From Bicyclus anynana (lineage: Eukaryota; Arthropoda; Insecta; Lepidoptera; Nymphalidae), in the NCBI RefSeq assembly GCF_947172395.1, contig NC_069106.1, positions 7,440,001-7,504,000 of the forward strand: a stretch of DNA of 64,000 bases. Reading direction: 5' to 3'. The position numbers and the translations under genes were made by a program. Of this stretch, positions 10,621 to 20,954 are shown one piece after another. Below the pieces are notes generated by a model, which made no database searches, was not told the origin of the DNA, and worked only from the letters and a program-made list of their open reading frames with translations. The stretch's first letter is position 1. Each line of letters opens with the position of its first letter.

Positions 10621-10650
10621 GTCACTAACTATGGGCCTTATTAGAAGGCT

Positions 10651-10955
10651 ACAAGTTCGTCTTTGACTACAATCTCACTTGAGAGTAAGTGCCCGCTTCC
10701 ATCTTAGATGGTGCAATCTAAGATGGAAGCGGGCTAATTTGTTAGGAGGAGGATGAAAAACCATACACTTTTCAATTTCTACACAACATCGTACCGGAAC
10801 GCTAGATCCCTTGGAGTTACAGCATGCGGTAGGGTGGTAACTAGCCACAGTCGAAGCCTTCCAGTCAGAACCTTAATCGGCCGAGCCAGAGATCGAATCT
10901 AGGACCTCCGTCTTGTAAAACCATCACGCACATCACTGCGCCACGGAGGCCTCAA
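10651..10955 (-). mobile_element. SINE-A carrying a snap-back hairpin in its tail
   Basis: The full minus-strand element from CCTCCGTGGCGCAGTG to ACAAG is recognisable. In place of the usual tail GATGGTAAGTGATGATGCA, an inverted copy of the neighbouring CATCTTAGAT..GGGC segment is present, forming the hairpin at 10691-10734. Confidence 0.75.
10691..10734. repeat. Perfect hairpin, 19 bp arms, 6-base loop
   Basis: Arms 10691-10709 and 10716-10734 around GGTGCA. Because the right arm is the normal SINE-A tail, the left arm must be the templated inverted copy. Confidence 0.93.
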
Positions 10956-13178
10956 AAACAATATAAACTTGAATCTAGGACCTCACCGAAGCTACATTAT
11001 ATGCTAATCACTGGATCCAGAGGTCCAGGATTTGATACAGCATCGCCTTAACAGCCATAAAACATTAACGTCCGCGAATTTGCCGACGTGCTCGGAGAAG
11101 TCGGTGTAAACCTTTGAATCGCGCAACTTGGTCGTAAAACAACGGAACAGCACAGTCGTTATGTGGACTGTAAGTATCGGTATTTAAAAACGTATAAAGA
11201 TTTCAAGTGATTCTTGAAAAGATGATCTTAATTCGACTTAAATTTGCTTCAGATTGTGAATGTAAATCTGTCAGGTAACATTTAAACGCTTATTTAAAAA
11301 AAAACTATTTATTTACAATATACATAAGTCTTTTTAGGGTTCCGCTAAAGGAAAAAACAGAAACCTTCTATGATCACTTCTGTCATTTAAGACAGAAGGA
11401 CAATCATACAGACTGTCTGTCTGTCGAGGCCTTTTAATTCAGGAATGCGTAGAGATTTTATTTTGAAACCGTAAACTCAGGTCCCATTCATTATTATCAA
11501 CTCATATTCGACTCACTGCTGAGCACGAGTCTCTTCTCAGAATGAGACGGGTTAGGTCAATAGTCACTGCGGATTATTACTACTAGTTACTACTAGTTAA
11601 TCAAAATAGGCTTATAATTCAGAAGTTAACTACTGGTCACTTGCGTACTAAAATATACACTTGTGCACTGTATCTTAGGATATTGGTGTAGGAGATTATT
11701 GCGCATTAAAAAAAATATTCCCATGAAAAAATGTTAAAAATACCAGAGACACGCGGATTCCATGTGAGTTCCCAGAAATAAATTCCCAAAAAAATCACAA
11801 AAAGCTCGCCCCGCCACCATAATATTTTACACTAATTATGAAATGTCAGAAATTAAATCAATTTATTCTTGCCGATCGCTTTTTGTATCACAACAACGTA
11901 GATATCTACATTGTAAGACCGCGGTTAGATAGGACAATCAAGCATCGACTTGATTTTCAAGAAAATGCTTTTTGGCAACTTTTTTGGTCTTAAGTGCGAG
12001 AATATATTATGCTCCAGTTAAGCTATCCATGGATGGTAGTCAATTTGTCTCGTGTGGTAAATTTTGAGGTACTAAATACTAAGGTATTTATAAAAATAGA
12101 TGTAATACGTTTGTCTATTTAAATTATTGTTTTTTCTTACTAATCTTTCGCGAATTAAAATTTTAAAGGCTTTAGAAGTAAATTGTTGTAAATTATTATT
12201 CTCTGACTCACCAATAGCCCCTCTATTGACATTATTGAATATGAAATGTCTTGGTTTTTTTGTACAATAACAATAAATAATGTCACACAGCAGGTGAGGA
12301 AAGGTCCTTTTGTAGCGAGGAGACGAAAAAAACGTCACTTTATGCGTTGTGATCTGGTCAGTTTTATCTTTAACATAATTTACTTCTATGGAGTAGCGTG
12401 AAATAGTTCATTGGTGGAATTGTAGCGAGTTGTTGTTACCGCCACGAACTGTGTCAACCGACACACATAAAAAAATCAAATAATTTTATTTCAAGCATGT
12501 TCTTTTTCACAATAATTGTTTTGTGGAAACTCTAGTGATTTTTCATTGTTAACAGATCTACGAGATGGGTCACAATTTATTTTATATAACAAAGCAACAC
12601 TTCGCAGTGCATGACGCGTTCTAAAAAATGCTACCAGGGCTGAATGAATTTAGCAGATAATACTACTTGGCATTCCCATATTCCCGACCGAATCAAGTAA
12701 AACCACGCAACACGCTAGTCAATTACGAAATAGTAAAAATCTATGCCGGGAAGTCTGTTTGGCATTGTATATATTGGTAAGATAACAGACAAATGCGTTT
12801 GTATGTATAAACTGAAGGTTCACGTTCAGTTCACTTCAGTTTTCACACAAATATTACCTATCTACTATTAGACGCTTATACCATTACTTCTAAAGCTAAA
12901 TAGACTTCCGAAAGCAGAAAAACTACATTAATTAATGGCGTACACTTCATAGATGCAAAAAGATGCTATTTACCCTGAAAACTCTTAAAACACACACACT
13001 TAAAAACTGTATTACAGTTCGTTTCATGTAGGATGATGCGGGTAAAAGTTCATTTCACTTTTGAAAGTTGGTCGCGACTCACGATTTTAGTACGTATTAT
13101 GAACGTCATACAGGCGACTGTCACCATTCTCATGTTATCTGAAAAACACTTTAAAACCTACCTATATTGTAATTTTTG
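10956..13178. other. Repeat remnants and AT-rich DNA
   Basis: No gene. 11330-11420 holds a TTTTTAGGGTTCCGC repeat remnant related to 48375-48390. 11490-11570 is a SINE-B fragment on the minus strand (GAGTCTCTTCTCAGAATGAG). 12938-13005 is a half copy of the CAGTGGCG MITE. 12360-12470 and 13040-13100 show no repeat signature. Confidence 0.35.
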
Positions 13179-13400
13179 ACTGGTGGGAGGCTTCGGCCGT
13201 GGCTAGTTACCACCCTACCGACAAAAACGTACCGCCAAGCGATTTAGCGTTCCGGTACGATGTCGTGTAGAAACCGAAAAGGTGTGTGGATTTTCATCCT
13301 CCTCCTAACAAGTTAGCCCGCTTCCATCTTAGACTACATCATCACTTACCATTAGGTGAGATTGTAGTCAAGGGCTAACTTGTAAATAATAAAAAAAAAA
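13179..13400 (+). mobile_element. SINE-A, 5'-truncated
   Basis: Begins inside the body at ACTGGTGGGAGGCTTCGGCC, lacking the tRNA-like head, and ends with AGTCAAGGGCTAACTTGTAAA and an A-run. Truncation at this side suggests incomplete reverse transcription. Confidence 0.8.
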
Positions 13401-13737
13401 TCTATTTTTAGTGTAAGTAGGGTATACGTAATGCTTATAACATACCAAAAATTTGAAAGCCGTGTGTAACATCTCTATATTTATACAACCCAAGGGGTCA
13501 GGTAAAGGCGGTTTTTTACCAATTTTTTTGGTAGCGTCGACTCGAGATCGTTAAGTGAAAAAGGACCTGTTTCGGTCCTTTTGTCGGATCGGTCAGAATC
13601 GGCCGGACGGTAGCCGAGCCGATGCTACATATTATCAACTAATTAATCGGCGTGTTCCTTGAGCGAATTTTAAGGGAGCCTTATACTACTTAATCAACTT
13701 GCTGTTTTATCGGCCGATTTGACGGCAGATATACTGG
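13401..13737. other. Unassigned spacer
   Basis: No gene. 13500-13640 is GC-richer with TCGGTC/GGTCGG repeats (GATCGGTCAGAATCGGCCG), not recognised. Confidence 0.3.
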
Positions 13738-14052
13738 ACAGCCGTGACAGCCCAGTTATATGTCCTCTGCCTCCGATTCCGGAGGGCGTAGGTTCGAATC
13801 CGGCCCGGGGCATGCACCTCTAACTTTCAGTTATGTGCATTTTAAGAAATTAACGTGTCTCAAACGGTGAAGGAGAAACACCGTGAGGAAATTTGCATAG
13901 GTACCTAAGAATTTTATTAATTCTCTATGTGTATGAAGTCTGCCAATCCGCATAGGGCCAACGTGGTGGATTATTGGCCTAATCCCTTTCATTCTGAGAG
14001 GAGACTCAAGCTCAGCAATGAGCACGAATATGGGTTAATAACGACGATGATA
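13738..14052 (+). mobile_element. SINE-B, near full length
   Basis: Head AGCCGTGACAGCCCAGTTA, B box GGTTCGAATCC, body and an ACGACGATGAT tail. It lies directly before the TIR element at 14070. Confidence 0.8.
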
Positions 14053-14069
14053 CCGATACTGAGTATATA

Positions 14070-14812
14070 CAGGGTGCTGGAGAGTATTTCCCATAACTTT
14101 GGGGTTATATTCTTTACCGAAAATTAATTAATAATATTCAAGGAACATGTCTTCTAAAATTAATATTTTCAGGGTAAATAATATTTCTTTTGTAAACAGA
14201 TTTTATAATGTGTCCCACACACGCATCCTTATAATTATGACGAAGCCAAGTTTTACGTATTTTAAAATACAAGGATAGATAAAGGCGTGTCTTACATGGA
14301 TAGTCAGAATTATTTGAATTACTTTTTATGAAACATATAAAGTCTATATTTTTTATTTAAAAAAAATATTATTTATGCAGTTCGGTTCCTATAAGTAGAC
14401 TTATAGGAGTATGTATTTCGTTATTAACCCATATTCGGCTCACTGCTGAGCTCGAGTCTCTTCTCAGAATGAGAGGGGTCAGGCCAATAGTCCACCACGC
14501 TGGCCCAATGCGGATTGGCAGACTTCACACACGCAGAGAATTAAGAAAATTCTCTGGTATGCAGATTTCCTCACGATGTTTTCTTTCACCGTTAGGGACT
14601 TGTGATATTTAATTTTTTAAAATGCACACAACTGAAAAGTTGGAGGTGCATGCCCCGGACCGGATTCGAACCCACACCCTCCGGTATCGGAGGCAGAGGT
14701 CATATCCACTGGGCTATCACGGATTATGTATATATAACTTGAAGTACATAAAAATACCTTGAGTATTGAGTATAACACCTTGAAGTTATGTGACATACTC
14801 CCGAGCACCCTG
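14070..14812. mobile_element. Tc1/mariner-type non-autonomous element
   Basis: Ends CAGGGTGCTGGAGAGTATTT and the inverse of AACTTATGTGACATACTCCC..CACCCTG form about 45 bp imperfect terminal inverted repeats, each flanked by TA (14068-14069 and 14813-14814). The interior codes for no transposase and hosts a minus-strand SINE-B. TA duplication plus CAGGGTG ends suggest the Tc1/mariner superfamily. Confidence 0.7.
14423..14727 (-). mobile_element. SINE-B inside the TIR element
   Basis: A nearly complete minus-strand copy, from ATAACCCATATTCGGCTCAC to GGGCTATCACGG. Being nested, it is younger than the element at 14070-14812. Confidence 0.85.
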
Positions 14813-15204
14813 TATATAATAATAAAAGAAAAAAACAATTCGGTCAGGAGCATATTACCTACTATATTATTAATCATTTGACCCTCCGAGTTTTTTCAAG
14901 TTAAGCCTAGGAAAGAGTAAGTTTCTTGTAAGAAATCAATCGTCAAATTTGGAATCAACGGGTGTGGCTAATGATACTTTTATAAAAACACCAAGTGAAA
15001 TATGGTCATGTAGATGGATGGTTCCGTAGATACATACTCGAGTCTTTTTTTTCAAAAGACCTCAAATTCAAAAAGTTTTTACTAAAGTATTATTGTGCTG
15101 ATGGTTCGAAACGTGTTTGTATGTTTGCATCTAAAATAAAATAAAATTTAATTAAATTAAATCAAATTGAATTCCAAAATATTAATTATCTTAAGCATAA
15201 CATA
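14813..15204. other. AT-rich spacer
   Basis: No gene; simple AT-rich DNA including a (AAATTAAATT)-like run near 15140-15170. Confidence 0.3.
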
Positions 15205-15390
15205 ACACGTGTCTCAAACGGTGAAGGAAAACATCGTGAGGAAACCTGCACACCAGAGAATTTCTTAATGCTCTGCGTGTGTAAAGACTGCCAATCCGCA
15301 TTGGGCCAGCGTGGTGGACTATTGGCCTAACCACTCTCATTCTGAGAGGCGACTCGAGCTAGCAGTGAGCCGTATATGGGTTGATAACGT
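15205..15390 (+). mobile_element. SINE-B, head missing
   Basis: Starts at ACACGTGTCTCAAACGGTGA and continues to GAGCCGTATATGGGTTGATAA. The tRNA-like 5' half is absent. Confidence 0.8.
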
Positions 15391-15796
15391 ATTTATCTTA
15401 ATCTTTTACTTTTTCTTTTTAGAGAAAGATTTTCATCGTGTTAAGTAGAGAGAGATAGAGATAAATTAGAAACTCGCACTAGCGAGTCATTTAAAAACAT
15501 GGTTACAAAATAGCGGTATAGACATTTGACTGCGGAATTCCAAAAACACATAAAGTTCATAAAAAATAAACCATTAAGTTCTTAATTTTTTCCATAATAT
15601 TATGTTACCATAAAAAGATATTAGAATTAATAATGTCAATGAATGTTTATGAGGGTTAGTTGTCAGGTCGGATGGTCGTTTATCATTGTATTGTCAACGA
15701 CTCTCTAATGTGCTGTGCTCGATTTCGTTATTTTGATATTCCTTTATTGTAGGGTGACCATGTTGACTTGAAGAAATCCTGGCTGAGAAAGGGCAG
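15391..15796. other. Unassigned spacer
   Basis: No gene. The sequence is AT-rich without a recognised repeat. Confidence 0.3.
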
Positions 15797-15988
15797 CCCC
15801 TGTAGCCAACGACGATTCTCTTTCTACGATCGCAAACGCTTCAGAAACTACAAAAATATAATGGAATGACATTTGATATCGACAGGACACGTGATCAAGA
15901 TCTGTTGTGTCATTCCCATACATTTTTCTAGTTTTCGAAGCGTTTGCGATCGTAGAATGAGATTCGTCGTGCCACATGGCTAGAGGGA
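15797..15988. mobile_element. MITE, copy 1 (ACGATCGCAAACGCTTC)
   Basis: Inverted ends CTACGATCGCAAACGCTTC and GAAGCGTTTGCGATCGTAG lie inside a longer imperfect inverted repeat reaching TGTAGCC and GGCTAGAGGGA. The middle also pairs (GGAATGACA with TGTCATTCC) and carries CGACAGGACACGTGATCAAG. A second copy is at 50946-51153. Confidence 0.75.
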
Positions 15989-16132
15989 CTGCTTATGTGA
16001 TAGGTTGTCTCTACCTTGTTATTTGCGCAAATTATCCCTCCGCTCCAAGGTCACTATCTATGTCTCACTACGATAGTGTTTCTCACCTTCCAAAAGTGAC
16101 TGTAAAACCCCTCCAGGTCCTTTTTTACTCTT

Positions 16133-16300
16133 TACAAGTTAGCCCTTGACTGCAATCTCACCTGATGGTAAGTGATGATGCAATCTAAGATGGAAACGGG
16201 CTAACTTGTTAGGGGGAAGACGAAAATCCACACCCCTTTCGGTTTCTACATGACATCGTACCGGAACGCTAAATCGCTTGGTGGTACGTCTTTGTCGGTA
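16133..16300 (-). mobile_element. SINE-A, 5' part replaced by Helitron-like DNA
   Basis: Minus-strand tail and body from ACAAGTTAGCCC to GGTACGTCTTTGTCGGTA, where the sequence switches abruptly to ACACATAGGCTACTTTTTAT of the next element. The head is gone. Confidence 0.75.
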
Positions 16301-16555
16301 ACACATAGGCTACTTTTTATCCCGAAAAATCCATAGTTTCCCGAGATTTGCGAAAACTGATGCTTTTGATGATATGAAAGTTTGTTACTCTTTCACGCCT
16401 CGACTACTGAACCGAATTAGCTGAAATTTGGTGTTGAGATATATTATAACATAAGTTAACACATAGGCTACTTTTTATCCCGGAAAAATCCGTGGTTCCC
16501 GAGGGATTTGTGAAAAACTAAATTCCACGCGGACGAAGTCGCGGGCGTCCGCTAG
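16301..16555 (+). mobile_element. Helitron-like element with intact 3' hairpin
   Basis: The TAGGCTACTTTTTATCCC block occurs twice, so part of the element is internally duplicated or two copies are fused. The end GCGGACGAAGTCGCGGGCGTCCGCTAGT at 16529-16556 forms a 7 bp GC hairpin followed by CTAG|T, the classical Helitron terminus. Confidence 0.75.
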
Positions 16556-16778
16556 TATCAATATAAATTTTATTTATTTATCGATCCAGCTACTATAAAA
16601 TATTATCCTCAAAAAGCGAAATGGCTGGTAATCCTACAGTGACCCGACATTCTTGAAATAGCTTCGTGGGTTATCCGACTGTAGAATTATGATGTTTTAT
16701 TGGTTATTGCCGTGTTGCATTGTGTTTAAGTCTTTAAGATAAATGTGAATGATTGTTGACTGATTTACATCGACTTTT

Positions 16779-16909
16779 TTAACACGCTCGCTGCGGTACG
16801 AGGTCAATTGACCTCGTACACCAAGCTTTTTCAAGACTACGAGGTCAAAAAACCTCGTACCGCACAAGAGGAAAGTACAGAAAAATTAGTGCCGCAGCGA
16901 ACGTATTAT
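16779..16909. mobile_element. piggyBac-like MITE, highly palindromic
   Basis: Starts TTAACACGCTCGCTGCGGTAC and ends with the inverse GTGCCGCAGCGAACGTATTA. The left end sits at a TTAA, the piggyBac target; the right TTAA is decayed. Inside, TACGAGGTCA occurs four times in alternating orientation, including TGACCTCGTA pairs, giving several alternative stems. Confidence 0.55.
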
Positions 16910-16983
16910 CTACAAATTTTGTTCCGTTTCTAGGATGTTTAAGGTTGAAAGGATTTTACGGCATACTATTTAGGACTATTTTT

Positions 16984-17311
16984 GACAGCCTCCGTGGCGC
17001 AGTGGTATGCGCGGTGGATTTACAAGACGGAGGTCCTGGGTTCGATCCCCGGCTGGGCCGATTGAGGTTTTCTTAATTGGTCCAGGTCTGGCTGGTGGGA
17101 GGCTTCGGCCGTGGCTAGTTACCACCCCACCGACAAAGACGTACCGCCAAGCGATTTAGCGTTCCGGTACGATGTCGTGTAGAAACCGAAAGGAGTGTGG
17201 ATTTTCATCCTCCTCCTAACGATTAGCCCGCTTCCATTTTAGACTGCATCATCACTTACCATCAGGTGAGATTGTAGTCAAGGCCTTACTTGTAAAGAAT
17301 AAAAAAAAAAA
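16984..17311 (+). mobile_element. SINE-A, full length
   Basis: Head GACAGCCTCCGTGGCGCAGTGG, B box GGTTCGATCCC, body and CTTACTTGTAAAGAATA(A)n tail. It lies downstream (on the minus strand) of the duplicated Mpv17-like exon. Confidence 0.88.
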
Positions 17312-17389
17312 CTTGAATGAATATTGAGAGAATACACCTACCTACTATTCTTCCAAAATAGTATAGGGATATTGATAATTTATATCGGT

Positions 17390-17575
17390 GACTTTGGTTC
17401 TTCTGCGGATCTCCTCATTTCTAATTCGATCACGCAGGGATACTCCTAACATAGCTCGTTCCATCGCCCGATGTGTGACTCTGAGTCCTTATAAGGCCCA
17501 CAGTTAGCGACCAAGTCTCGAACCCATAGGTCATCAGGTTATTGGTAACACGCACTGTTCGAAGACTAAGATACA
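17390..17575 (-). mobile_element. RTE-type LINE fragment
   Basis: On the minus strand it covers AACAGTGCG..ATGACCTATGGG..GATCGAATTAGAAATGAGGAGATC. Its last 40 bases match those at 17845-17878, so the RTE end was duplicated together with the exon copy. Confidence 0.7.
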
Positions 17576-17790
17576 TTAATAAATTAGAACATTAGAACAT
17601 TTCTAATTTGGATTTTATTTTCCTTTCCATTTTCTACTTCCATCAATACTAACCCGCTTCGCCTTCATATGCGCCATGAAAATAGTCCACACGAAACTGA
17701 CGAGACTAACAAAGACTATTCTATTCTTCTCCGCAACGTAGTGGAAGTTTATAGTCTGCGCTGTGGACCAGAAGACTGCGCTAATCTTGT
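17576..17790 (-). pseudogene. Duplicated Mpv17-like last exon
   Basis: Minus-strand reading gives RPTYKISAVFW, AQTINFHYVAE, NRIVFVSLVSFVWTIFMAHM and a tail ending in a stop at 17615, nearly the same peptide as exon 2 of the Mpv17-like gene at 18246-18577. The copy starts within the exon, at the GGCC after KFW/RRP, so it has no splice acceptor and no N-terminal half. Its reading frame is fused upstream to RTE sequence (MTYGFEIWSL). DNA similarity extends past the stop to about GATACAT (17576 and 18219). The two Pro in FWP are Ser in the copy. It is probably not functional alone. Confidence 0.8.
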
Positions 17791-17873
17791 ACGTAGGCCT
17801 TCTTATGAGGACCATAGTTAGCGACCAAATCTCGAAACCATAGGTCATTACTGGCAACACGCATTGTTCGAAG
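17790..17873 (-). mobile_element. RTE-type LINE fragment fused to exon copy
   Basis: The minus-strand frame reads VLPVMTYGFEIWSLTMVLIR, a central RTE reverse-transcriptase segment, and runs straight into the Mpv17-like exon copy. It repeats part of 17480-17575. Confidence 0.7.
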
Positions 17874-17878
17874 ACTAA

Positions 17879-18213
17879 TTTTGACGGCCTTCGTGGCGCA
17901 GTGGTATGCGCGGTGGATTTACAAGACGGAGGTCCTGGGTTCGATCCCCGGCTGGGCAGACTGAGATTTTCTTAATTTGTCCAGGTCTGGCTGGTGGGAG
18001 GCTTCGGCCGTGGCTAGTTACCACCCTACCGGCAAAGACGTACCGCCAAGCGATTTAGCGTTCCGGTACGATGCCGTGTAGAAACCGAAAGGGGTGTGGA
18101 TTTTCATCCTCCTCCTAACAAGTTAGCCCGCTTCTATCTTAGACTGCATCATCACTTACCATCAGGTGAGATTGTAGTCAAGGGCTAACTTATAAAGAAT
18201 AATAAAAAAAAAA
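17879..18213 (+). mobile_element. SINE-A, full length, target duplication ACTAA
   Basis: Complete copy inserted between the exon duplicate and the authentic Mpv17-like exon. ACTAA occurs at both edges (17874-17878 and 18214-18218), showing insertion after the exon duplication. Confidence 0.88.
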
Positions 18214-18245
18214 ACTAAGATACATAAATAAATAAAAGAACATTT

Positions 18246-18577
18246 CTAATCTGGACGTTTTATTTTGCTTTCCATTTTCTCAATACCTCCATCAATACTA
18301 ACCCGCTTCGCCTTCATATGCGCCATGAAAATAGTCCACACGAAACTGACGAGACTAACAAAGACTATTCTATTATTCTCCGCAACGAAGTAGAAGTTAA
18401 TAGTCTGCGCTATGGGCCAGAAGACTGCGCTGATCTTGTACGTAGGCCAGAACTTCTGTCTCACTTCTTCTGCGCAGGATGCTATTGGCTTCATCTCTAG
18501 CAGACTCATGCCGAAGAAGAAATAGGCTAATGCTATGGGTGAGTATGTGACTTGCTCTAATACTGCCCGGGTTACAG
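18246..18577 (-). CDS. Mpv17-like exon 2
   Basis: Starts after TTTACAG, continuing TTAVTRAVLEQVTYSPIALA, and ends with TAG at 18246-18248 after KIKRPD. It holds the family signature with conserved Trp, Pro, Gln and Asn-Phe. An AATAAA overlaps the last codons (minus strand, about 18258-18253). Confidence 0.88.
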
Positions 18578-19749
18578 CTGTAAAGAATCATCATCATCAT
18601 TAACAAGCCATTATATTCGGCTCACTGAGCACGAGTCTCCTCTCAGAATGTGAGGGGTTAGGCTAATAAGACCACCACGCTGGCCCAGACTTCACACACG
18701 TAGAGAATTAAGAAACTTCTCAGGTATGCAGGTTTCCTCACTATGTTTTTCCTTCACCGTGTAAGACACGATATATTTAATTTCTTAAAATGCAAATAAC
18801 TGAAAAGTTGGAGGTGCATCGCCCTTACGCTCTCATAATTGAAGGTAGAGGTCATATTCACTGAGCTATCATGGCTCTTAAAATAAATAAAGTACTTAAA
18901 TGCATATATGAGTTCATTTGATTGTTACTCTTTTACGCCTTAACCACTTATCAGATTTTAATCATTCTTTCACCAATAGAAAGCAACAATATCAGTGAGA
19001 AACATAGGCTATATTTTACCCCAAATTTCCACGTAAACTGGAACTACTTATCCATTGGCTTTTGTAAGTACGCCCGCTACTCAGTTCGTTTGAAATTCTG
19101 TTTTTCAGTAATCCCATGGGAAAAAGAATAACCTTTTTGTTGATCATCTCCATTCCAAGTTTGAGCTAAATCGGCTCAGTAAACTCTAGGAAGACTTCTA
19201 CACAAAGCCTTTAATTTACATTTTTGCCTTTAATCTATTAGCCACTAATATTTAGAGGTACAGTTTGAGATGTTGTAGGGGGTAATCTCTCGATCTATTT
19301 AACGGATTTTAAAAACTCTTTTACCACTAGAAAGTTACGTTGTTTGTGAGTATCACAGACAATTCTTACAGGAACGGACACTAATAGGGTGAAACCGCAC
19401 GGCGTCGGCTAGTTTATTTATAATATAATATTGTAGTAGTAATTTTAATACTTCACCTGTAGTCAAAGTCTTCTGCTTAAAGAACTTGTTCGAAAACTTC
19501 ATCCAACTATAGAAAACTGGTGCCATAAAAAAAGGTCCCAAATATGCCGAATCGTGTTGCTTTGGCCCAGTCAGCGTTGTCTATGGTGGTGCCGTTTTCC
19601 ATGTATTCCTGGACAACACTGCAAGTTGGCCAGGTCACTGCATATGACACCATGCCACGGATGAGGGGAAACTGCGCGGGAAGGCTCAATACTTTGGTTA
19701 GTATGGTCATTTTACTACCTTTCTTGTTATGGTTATTGTTGCTTGACAT
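18246..19749 (-). CDS. Mpv17/PMP22-family membrane protein, frameshifted
   Basis: Two exons on the minus strand, 19749-19457 and 18577-18246, join at ACAG|GTGAAG and TTTACAG|CTG. The expected product is 207 residues, normal for the family, if one base is removed from a seven-T run at 19533-19527 (coding strand). As given, the frame shifts after RFGIFGTFF and stops ten codons later, although the alternative frame resumes MAPVFYSWMKF at once. Family marks: FPLIRGMVSYAVTWP near the N-terminus, DWAKATRFGIFG, EQVTYSPIALAYFFFGMSL, and the Mpv17/PMP22 C-terminal signature FWPTYKISAVFWPIAQTINF. Four hydrophobic segments are expected. Relatives are mitochondrial inner-membrane or peroxisomal proteins. 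The start is the ATG giving MSSNNNHNKK; an in-frame upstream Met exists at 19818. The break may be an assembly indel. Confidence 0.85.
18592..18876 (-). mobile_element. SINE-B in the Mpv17-like intron
   Basis: Minus-strand copy from AGCCATGATAGCTCAGTGA to TAATGATGATGATGATTCTT. Its (GAT)n tail ends about 15 bases before the exon 2 acceptor, so the insertion lies next to the branch-point region. Confidence 0.8.
18905..19190 (+). mobile_element. Helitron-like fragment, decayed
   Basis: Shares GATTGTTACTCTTTTACGCC and AACATAGGCTATATTTTACC with other copies; the terminal hairpin is not preserved. Confidence 0.5.
19233..19412 (+). mobile_element. Helitron-like element
   Basis: Starts near CTATTAGCCACTAATATTTA and ends GGTGAAACCGCACGGCGTCGGCTAG|T. 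Similar to 30665-30840. Confidence 0.65.
19457..19749 (-). CDS. Mpv17-like exon 1
   Basis: Codes for about residues 1-97 and ends in the first base of a split Ala codon at ACTACAG|GTGAAG. The homopolymer frameshift lies at 19527-19533. Both halves of the exon are otherwise open and family-like, arguing against long-standing decay. Confidence 0.85.
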
Positions 19750-20270
19750 TGTTTTGACAACGAAGGTCAAGAATGAAGAGCGTAGAAAAGATAGACAGAG
19801 AAGTAAAAGACATATCAAGCACAGAGTAACTAGAGTGAGTCGAAACCCCTTAAAAAAACAAACGTCACGCGTCTCCTTGACAACCGCATAAACGAATTTT
19901 TTTCTATGTATTTAAAAATTTAACGCTATAACGACAATTACGTAAATTAATATAATAATCAATAATTACCAATAAAAAAAATAATCCATCTTATTTCTTT
20001 AGTTTAAATATTTAAAAACGTATGACGCCAATTTTCTTGATATAATATTGAAAATTACTGATGCGACGGTTCGTATCGTACTGACTCGAGAATGTATTAC
20101 TTTTGAATTTTGAATTTAGAACGGCTACGACACTGTCGTGTTCCGTACGCTCCATCTGTATGTTATTGATTAATCTGTGACAAAAAGTGTATTCTCTATT
20201 TTTATGGTTATCTTAGAGGAATTGTTGTAATGCTCCGTTTAAACATGGCTAATCATATTTTCTCTTACTT
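19750..20270. other. Mpv17-like upstream region
   Basis: No other gene. On the minus strand this is the likely promoter and 5' UTR of the Mpv17-like gene. It is AT-rich, with no recognisable TATA or initiator that can be placed with confidence. Confidence 0.35.
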
Positions 20271-20400
20271 GGATTTACACATAGGCTACTTTTCATCCCG
20301 GAAAAATCCATGGTTCCCGCGGGATTTGTGAAAAACAGAATTCCACGCGGACGCCTGTATTTCGTCCGCGTGGAATTCAGATATTAAATTCAGGCGTAAA
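20271..20400. mobile_element. Helitron-like ends in head-to-head arrangement
   Basis: A plus-strand 3' segment (ACACATAGGCTACTTTTCATC to TTCCACGCGGACG) faces an inverse CGTCCGCGTGGAATTCAG, giving a 16 bp perfect hairpin at 20338-20378 with a 9-base loop. Confidence 0.6.
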
Positions 20401-20954
20401 AAATAAATTAGTCATTTATTCCATACTAGCGAACGCTATTGACTTACGGTGGAATTCATAGTCGTAGTAGGGGGCCCCTAAGGGGATTATTCAGCCGCTA
20501 TGTGTCGAATTCAACCCCTACGCGTTTCATAGACAAAAGAAACCCCTCATTTGACAGGAGCTGGCGGCTGACTGCTGAATTACCGATATTTGTCAGCCAA
20601 ACCATCCCCTGGCATTTTTTTTTGTTGTTATTCGTGATTTATTTATTAGAAAGTGGACGTTCGGATCGTTATAAGTGAAGTTATAAACAGCGAGTTATAT
20701 CAGTGCCCAAGATATATATTCGCAATTGCGTAAACCCAGTATAATACTATGGCGATATGGAATGTACGAAAGATTCTCATATTAGGCATAATATGCCTCT
20801 GTTTGATGAAGAATGAACACAGAAGACCAAGAGAGGAATACCAATACCGCTAGTATTATACATTCTAGCAGCACTTCGATTCTATGAAACGGGATGTTAT
20901 CAGGTACGTACCTTTGTTCATTATCAATAATTTTTTGTTCATGAAGACGCCGCG

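Larger units (their letters stand above)
18578..19456 (-). other. Mpv17-like intron packed with repeats
   Basis: An 879 base intron from GTGAAG to TTTACAG. It contains, on the plus strand, two Helitron-like copies (18905-19190 decayed, 19233-19412) and a minus-strand SINE-B at 18592-18876. Confidence 0.8.

Noticed and set aside
16984..17060. tRNA-gene-like A and B boxes in this and about twenty similar places
   Set aside because: No complete cloverleaf with acceptor stem, and each is joined to the same non-tRNA body; these are SINE heads.
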